Below, piece after piece: positions 61,986 through 64,000 of a stretch of DNA of 64,000 nucleotides. The DNA comes from an uncultured Anaerofilum sp. (GTDB taxonomy: Bacteria; Bacillota; Clostridia; Oscillospirales; Ruminococcaceae), in contig CALWZC010000006.1 in assembly GCA_944385935.1 (NCBI GenBank), positions 81,769 through 145,768 of the forward strand, in the 5' to 3' direction. Under the pieces are notes generated by a model, which saw only the letters and a program-made list of their open reading frames with translations, was not told the origin of the DNA and did not search any database. Both the position numbers and the translations under genes were made by a program. Every line of letters starts with the position of its first letter. Position 1 is the first letter of the stretch.

Positions 61986-63635
61986 CTATGCCGTTCTGCC
62001 TTTTCTTTGCCGTTCAATCACTTGACTGTCGTTAGGAAGATTTACTTCCCCAATAAAGTTCCAAACAATCTGTACTTTCTGTCGGCGGTGGCCGCTGGAC
62101 TTGTCCGGCGCATGGACTATGATTTTCTTCACAAACTCATTCACTATCGTAGGGGTTAGTTCTTTCACGCCCACATACTTGCGAATGACGGCGGCAAAGT
62201 TGTCAAAGTCTGCCTTGTCCTGCTCGAAGATATGAACAGCGTTTTGCTCTGCATAAACAAACTCCGTCAATTCTTTCTGCTCGGCTTCATACTCCGCAGA
62301 CAATTTCAAAAACCGTTCGTGGCTGATTGTTCCGTTTACATCATCTTCATAAATCCGCTTGAAAATCCGGTCAAGTTCGGCTATCCGTTTCCTTGCCTGT
62401 TCCAATGCTTTCTTGCGCCGCTTCATATCCTTTTCCATTTTCTCAAAACGCTGCTCATACACCATATCGCGAAACGAAGTGATGTCGTCGATAAACATAG
62501 CGGTTACATCAAAAATCCGTTTTAGGACAATCCGTTTCAGTGTTTCCTCTCGGATATAATGAGCGGTGCAACTTCCCGTATTGCTCTTGTAACGGGAACA
62601 GCGGTAACTGTCTTGTGAGGGCGTCAAACTGCTTGCCGTACAGAAATGTAATTTACTGCCACAGTCAGCGCAGAAAATTAAGTTGGAAAACAGCCCTTGC
62701 CGTTCCGCTTGCTTGGCGGGGCGGCGTTTGCTTGCCCTTAATTCCTGCACCCGTTCAAAAAGTTTTTCATCAATGATTGCTTCATGGGTATTGCGGAAAA
62801 TCCGGCGGTTTTCGGGCGTGTTCTCATACCGCTTTTTCAGTTTGTTTGACTTGGAATAGGTTTTGAAATTGACCGTATGCCCGCAGTATTCAAAACGCGC
62901 TAAAATCTTGGAAACAGAGTTTGCGTCCCATAAATACGGATTATCCGGCAAAGGCTTTCCGGCGCATTTTGCATAGTAGGATTTTACCGTCAAAACTTTT
63001 CCCTTTTGCAGTATTCTTGCAATCTGCATAGGACCTTTCCCGTCTACACACAGCGCAAAAATCTTTTTGACTACTTCGGCGGCTTCTCCGTCTACAACCC
63101 ATTGTTTCGGATTGTCCTTGTCCCTCAAATATCCGTAGGGCTGCTTTCCCATATGTTCTCCAGCGTTTGCCTTTGCGGTAAGTATCGCACGGATCTTCCG
63201 GCTTGTATCGCGTGCATAGAAATCGTTGAACAGGTTGCGAAATGGGGTAAAATCGTTGTCGCCCTTGTCGCTGTCCACACCGTCGTTGATTGCAATATAT
63301 CGAATATCACGCTCGGCAAAAAAACTCTCGGTGTAATAGCCGACTTTCAGATAATCGCGTCCCATGCGGGACATATCCTTGACGATAACCGTTTTGACCT
63401 TTCCCGCTTCCGCAAGCCCTATCATTTCATTCCAGCCGGGTCTATCGAAAGTTACGCCGGAAACGCCGTCGTCAATGAAAAAAGTCGGGTTAGGGAAACC
63501 GTTGTCCTCTGCATACTGCAAAAGGATTTTTTTCTGATTGACAATGCTGTTACTGTCCCCATCAAGCGCGTCCTCTTGACTTAATCGGGCATATAAAGCG
63601 GTAATGTTGTCGGGATAATTTTTCGTTGTCGTCAT
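61986..63635 (-). CDS. Large serine recombinase (TnpX-like)
   Basis: 549-residue site-specific recombinase that excises and integrates its element. The resolvase domain (about 12-165) has ALYARLSQED with the nucleophile Ser19 and VIVKDMSRMGRDYLKVG. The recombinase domain (about 170-290) has GKQPYGYLRD and MQIARILQKGKV. A zinc ribbon follows (LIFCADCGSKLHFC ... SYRCSRYKSNTGSC), then a coiled-coil and a DUF4368-like C-terminus. This matches the TnpX group of Tn4451-type and related gut Firmicutes elements. It lies at the element's left end, reading outward. Codon use and higher GC differ from the flanking genes. Confidence 0.94.
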   Translation of the reverse strand: MTTTKNYPDNITALYARLSQEDALDGDSNSIVNQKKILLQYAEDNGFPNPTFFIDDGVSGVTFDRPGWNEMIGLAEAGKVKTVIVKDMSRMGRDYLKVGYYTESFFAERDIRYIAINDGVDSDKGDNDFTPFRNLFNDFYARDTSRKIRAILTAKANAGEHMGKQPYGYLRDKDNPKQWVVDGEAAEVVKKIFALCVDGKGPMQIARILQKGKVLTVKSYYAKCAGKPLPDNPYLWDANSVSKILARFEYCGHTVNFKTYSKSNKLKKRYENTPENRRIFRNTHEAIIDEKLFERVQELRASKRRPAKQAERQGLFSNLIFCADCGSKLHFCTASSLTPSQDSYRCSRYKSNTGSCTAHYIREETLKRIVLKRIFDVTAMFIDDITSFRDMVYEQRFEKMEKDMKRRKKALEQARKRIAELDRIFKRIYEDDVNGTISHERFLKLSAEYEAEQKELTEFVYAEQNAVHIFEQDKADFDNFAAVIRKYVGVKELTPTIVNEFVKKIIVHAPDKSSGHRRQKVQIVWNFIGEVNLPNDSQVIERQRKGRTA

Positions 63636-63638
63636 TGT

Positions 63639-63896
63639 TCATTCCTCCTGTAATGAACGCCCGACAAACAGGTTGTTATCTTCATTATAGCGGACTTCTT
63701 TTTCTTTGTCAGTAGGCGTTTTCACGGTTTCCGATTTTATGAGCCGTTTCATTTTGTCATAGAGCAGTTCAGAGCCGCCGCAAACCGTTGACACTTCATA
63801 AAGCGTGCCGCCAACTTTGTATGTAACGGTTTCATTCAGCGGATTGCCCTTTTTCGGTAGCAAATCGTTGTATTCAATTTCTCGTTTCCTTTCCAT
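63639..63896 (-). CDS. TnpW-like small transposon protein
   Basis: 85 residues, 3 bases upstream of the recombinase gene on the same strand. The core NETVTYKVGGTLYEVSTVCGG followed by ELLYDKMKRLIKSE matches my memory of TnpW-type proteins that accompany TnpX-like recombinases; their role is unknown. The Gly-rich beta hairpin followed by a helix could bind DNA or the recombinase. AGGAAAGGA immediately precedes the ATG. No close alternative identity. Confidence 0.75.
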   Translation of the reverse strand: MERKREIEYNDLLPKKGNPLNETVTYKVGGTLYEVSTVCGGSELLYDKMKRLIKSETVKTPTDKEKEVRYNEDNNLFVGRSLQEE

Positions 63897-64000
63897 TCCT
63901 TTCCTGTCCTTTCCTTATTTTGGGTAGGGAGCAAGCACAGCAAATGAGTACCCATTTGCCGCTTGCTTCTTCCGCAGCAAGCATAGGAAAGGGGTACCCT
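63897..64000. mobile_element. Element interior at the right edge, with hairpin leader
   Basis: About 100 bases with no gene. AGCAAGC-ACA-GCAAATG / CATTTGC-C-GCTTGCT (63930-63967) forms a two-part hairpin, and a further GCAAGC copy follows near 63977. On the minus strand this would be the 5' leader of tnpW and the recombinase gene. The element continues beyond the window. Confidence 0.5.

Overview
The window looks like a chromosomal segment of a low-to-mid GC, endospore-forming Gram-positive anaerobe of the class Clostridia, probably near Oscillospiraceae/Ruminococcaceae. Support comes from a spoIIE gene, an AbrB/SpoVT-type regulator, a one-chain glycyl-tRNA synthetase, an LTA-synthase-type sulfatase, lipoproteins with no outer-membrane partners, and the Firmicutes order rimP-nusA-ylxR-L7Ae-infB-rbfA-DHH-truB-ribF. 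The family-level placement is inference. I recognised no rRNA, tRNA or CRISPR array.

Layout. 1-7.5 kb: a two-component system cut by the left edge, ruvX plus a DEDDh exonuclease, then a plus-strand run of DUF2264 protein, Nudix hydrolase, DUF523 protein and a large membrane protein. 7.5-19 kb: prfC, an SGNH hydrolase, an LTA-synthase-like sulfatase, a GldA/F/G-type ABC operon, a DUF3592-like protein, and a minus-strand alaX / trmB-ridA pair in which TrmB and RidA are joined in one frame. 19-25 kb: an ECF sigma / response regulator / histidine kinase operon with an 11-bp tandem repeat upstream, cysK-cysE, a small protein resembling the DNA-binding domain of Spo0A, and a ribbon-helix-helix protein ahead of clpB. 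25-38 kb: clpB, a WYL regulator, pepF, three tandem DUF3048 lipoproteins, a histidine phosphatase, an XRE regulator, an AbrB-type regulator and trpS. 38-48 kb: spoIIE, a YknXYZ/MacAB-like exporter, glyS, an M29 aminopeptidase and an acyltransferase. 48-56 kb: the rimP-to-ribF translation operon behind a strong promoter and a leader hairpin. 56-59.5 kb: a TetM-like translational GTPase fused to a Rae1/YacP-like NYN nuclease domain, followed by a ZIP transporter. 59.5-64 kb: an AraC-type regulator and a divergent beta-helix protein whose 3' end abuts a mobile element carrying a large serine recombinase and a TnpW-like protein; the element continues past the right edge.

The most interesting item is the GTPase-NYN fusion (56142-58697). 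A ribosome-binding GTPase architecture is joined to a domain whose stand-alone relative in Bacillus cuts mRNA in the ribosomal A site. The classical TetM tetracycline-displacing loop is not conserved. This suggests a ribosome rescue or translation quality-control factor rather than an antibiotic-resistance protein. Other points of note are the TrmB-RidA read-through fusion, the sigma factor/two-component operon with its helically phased repeat, and the beta-helix gene apparently interrupted by the element.
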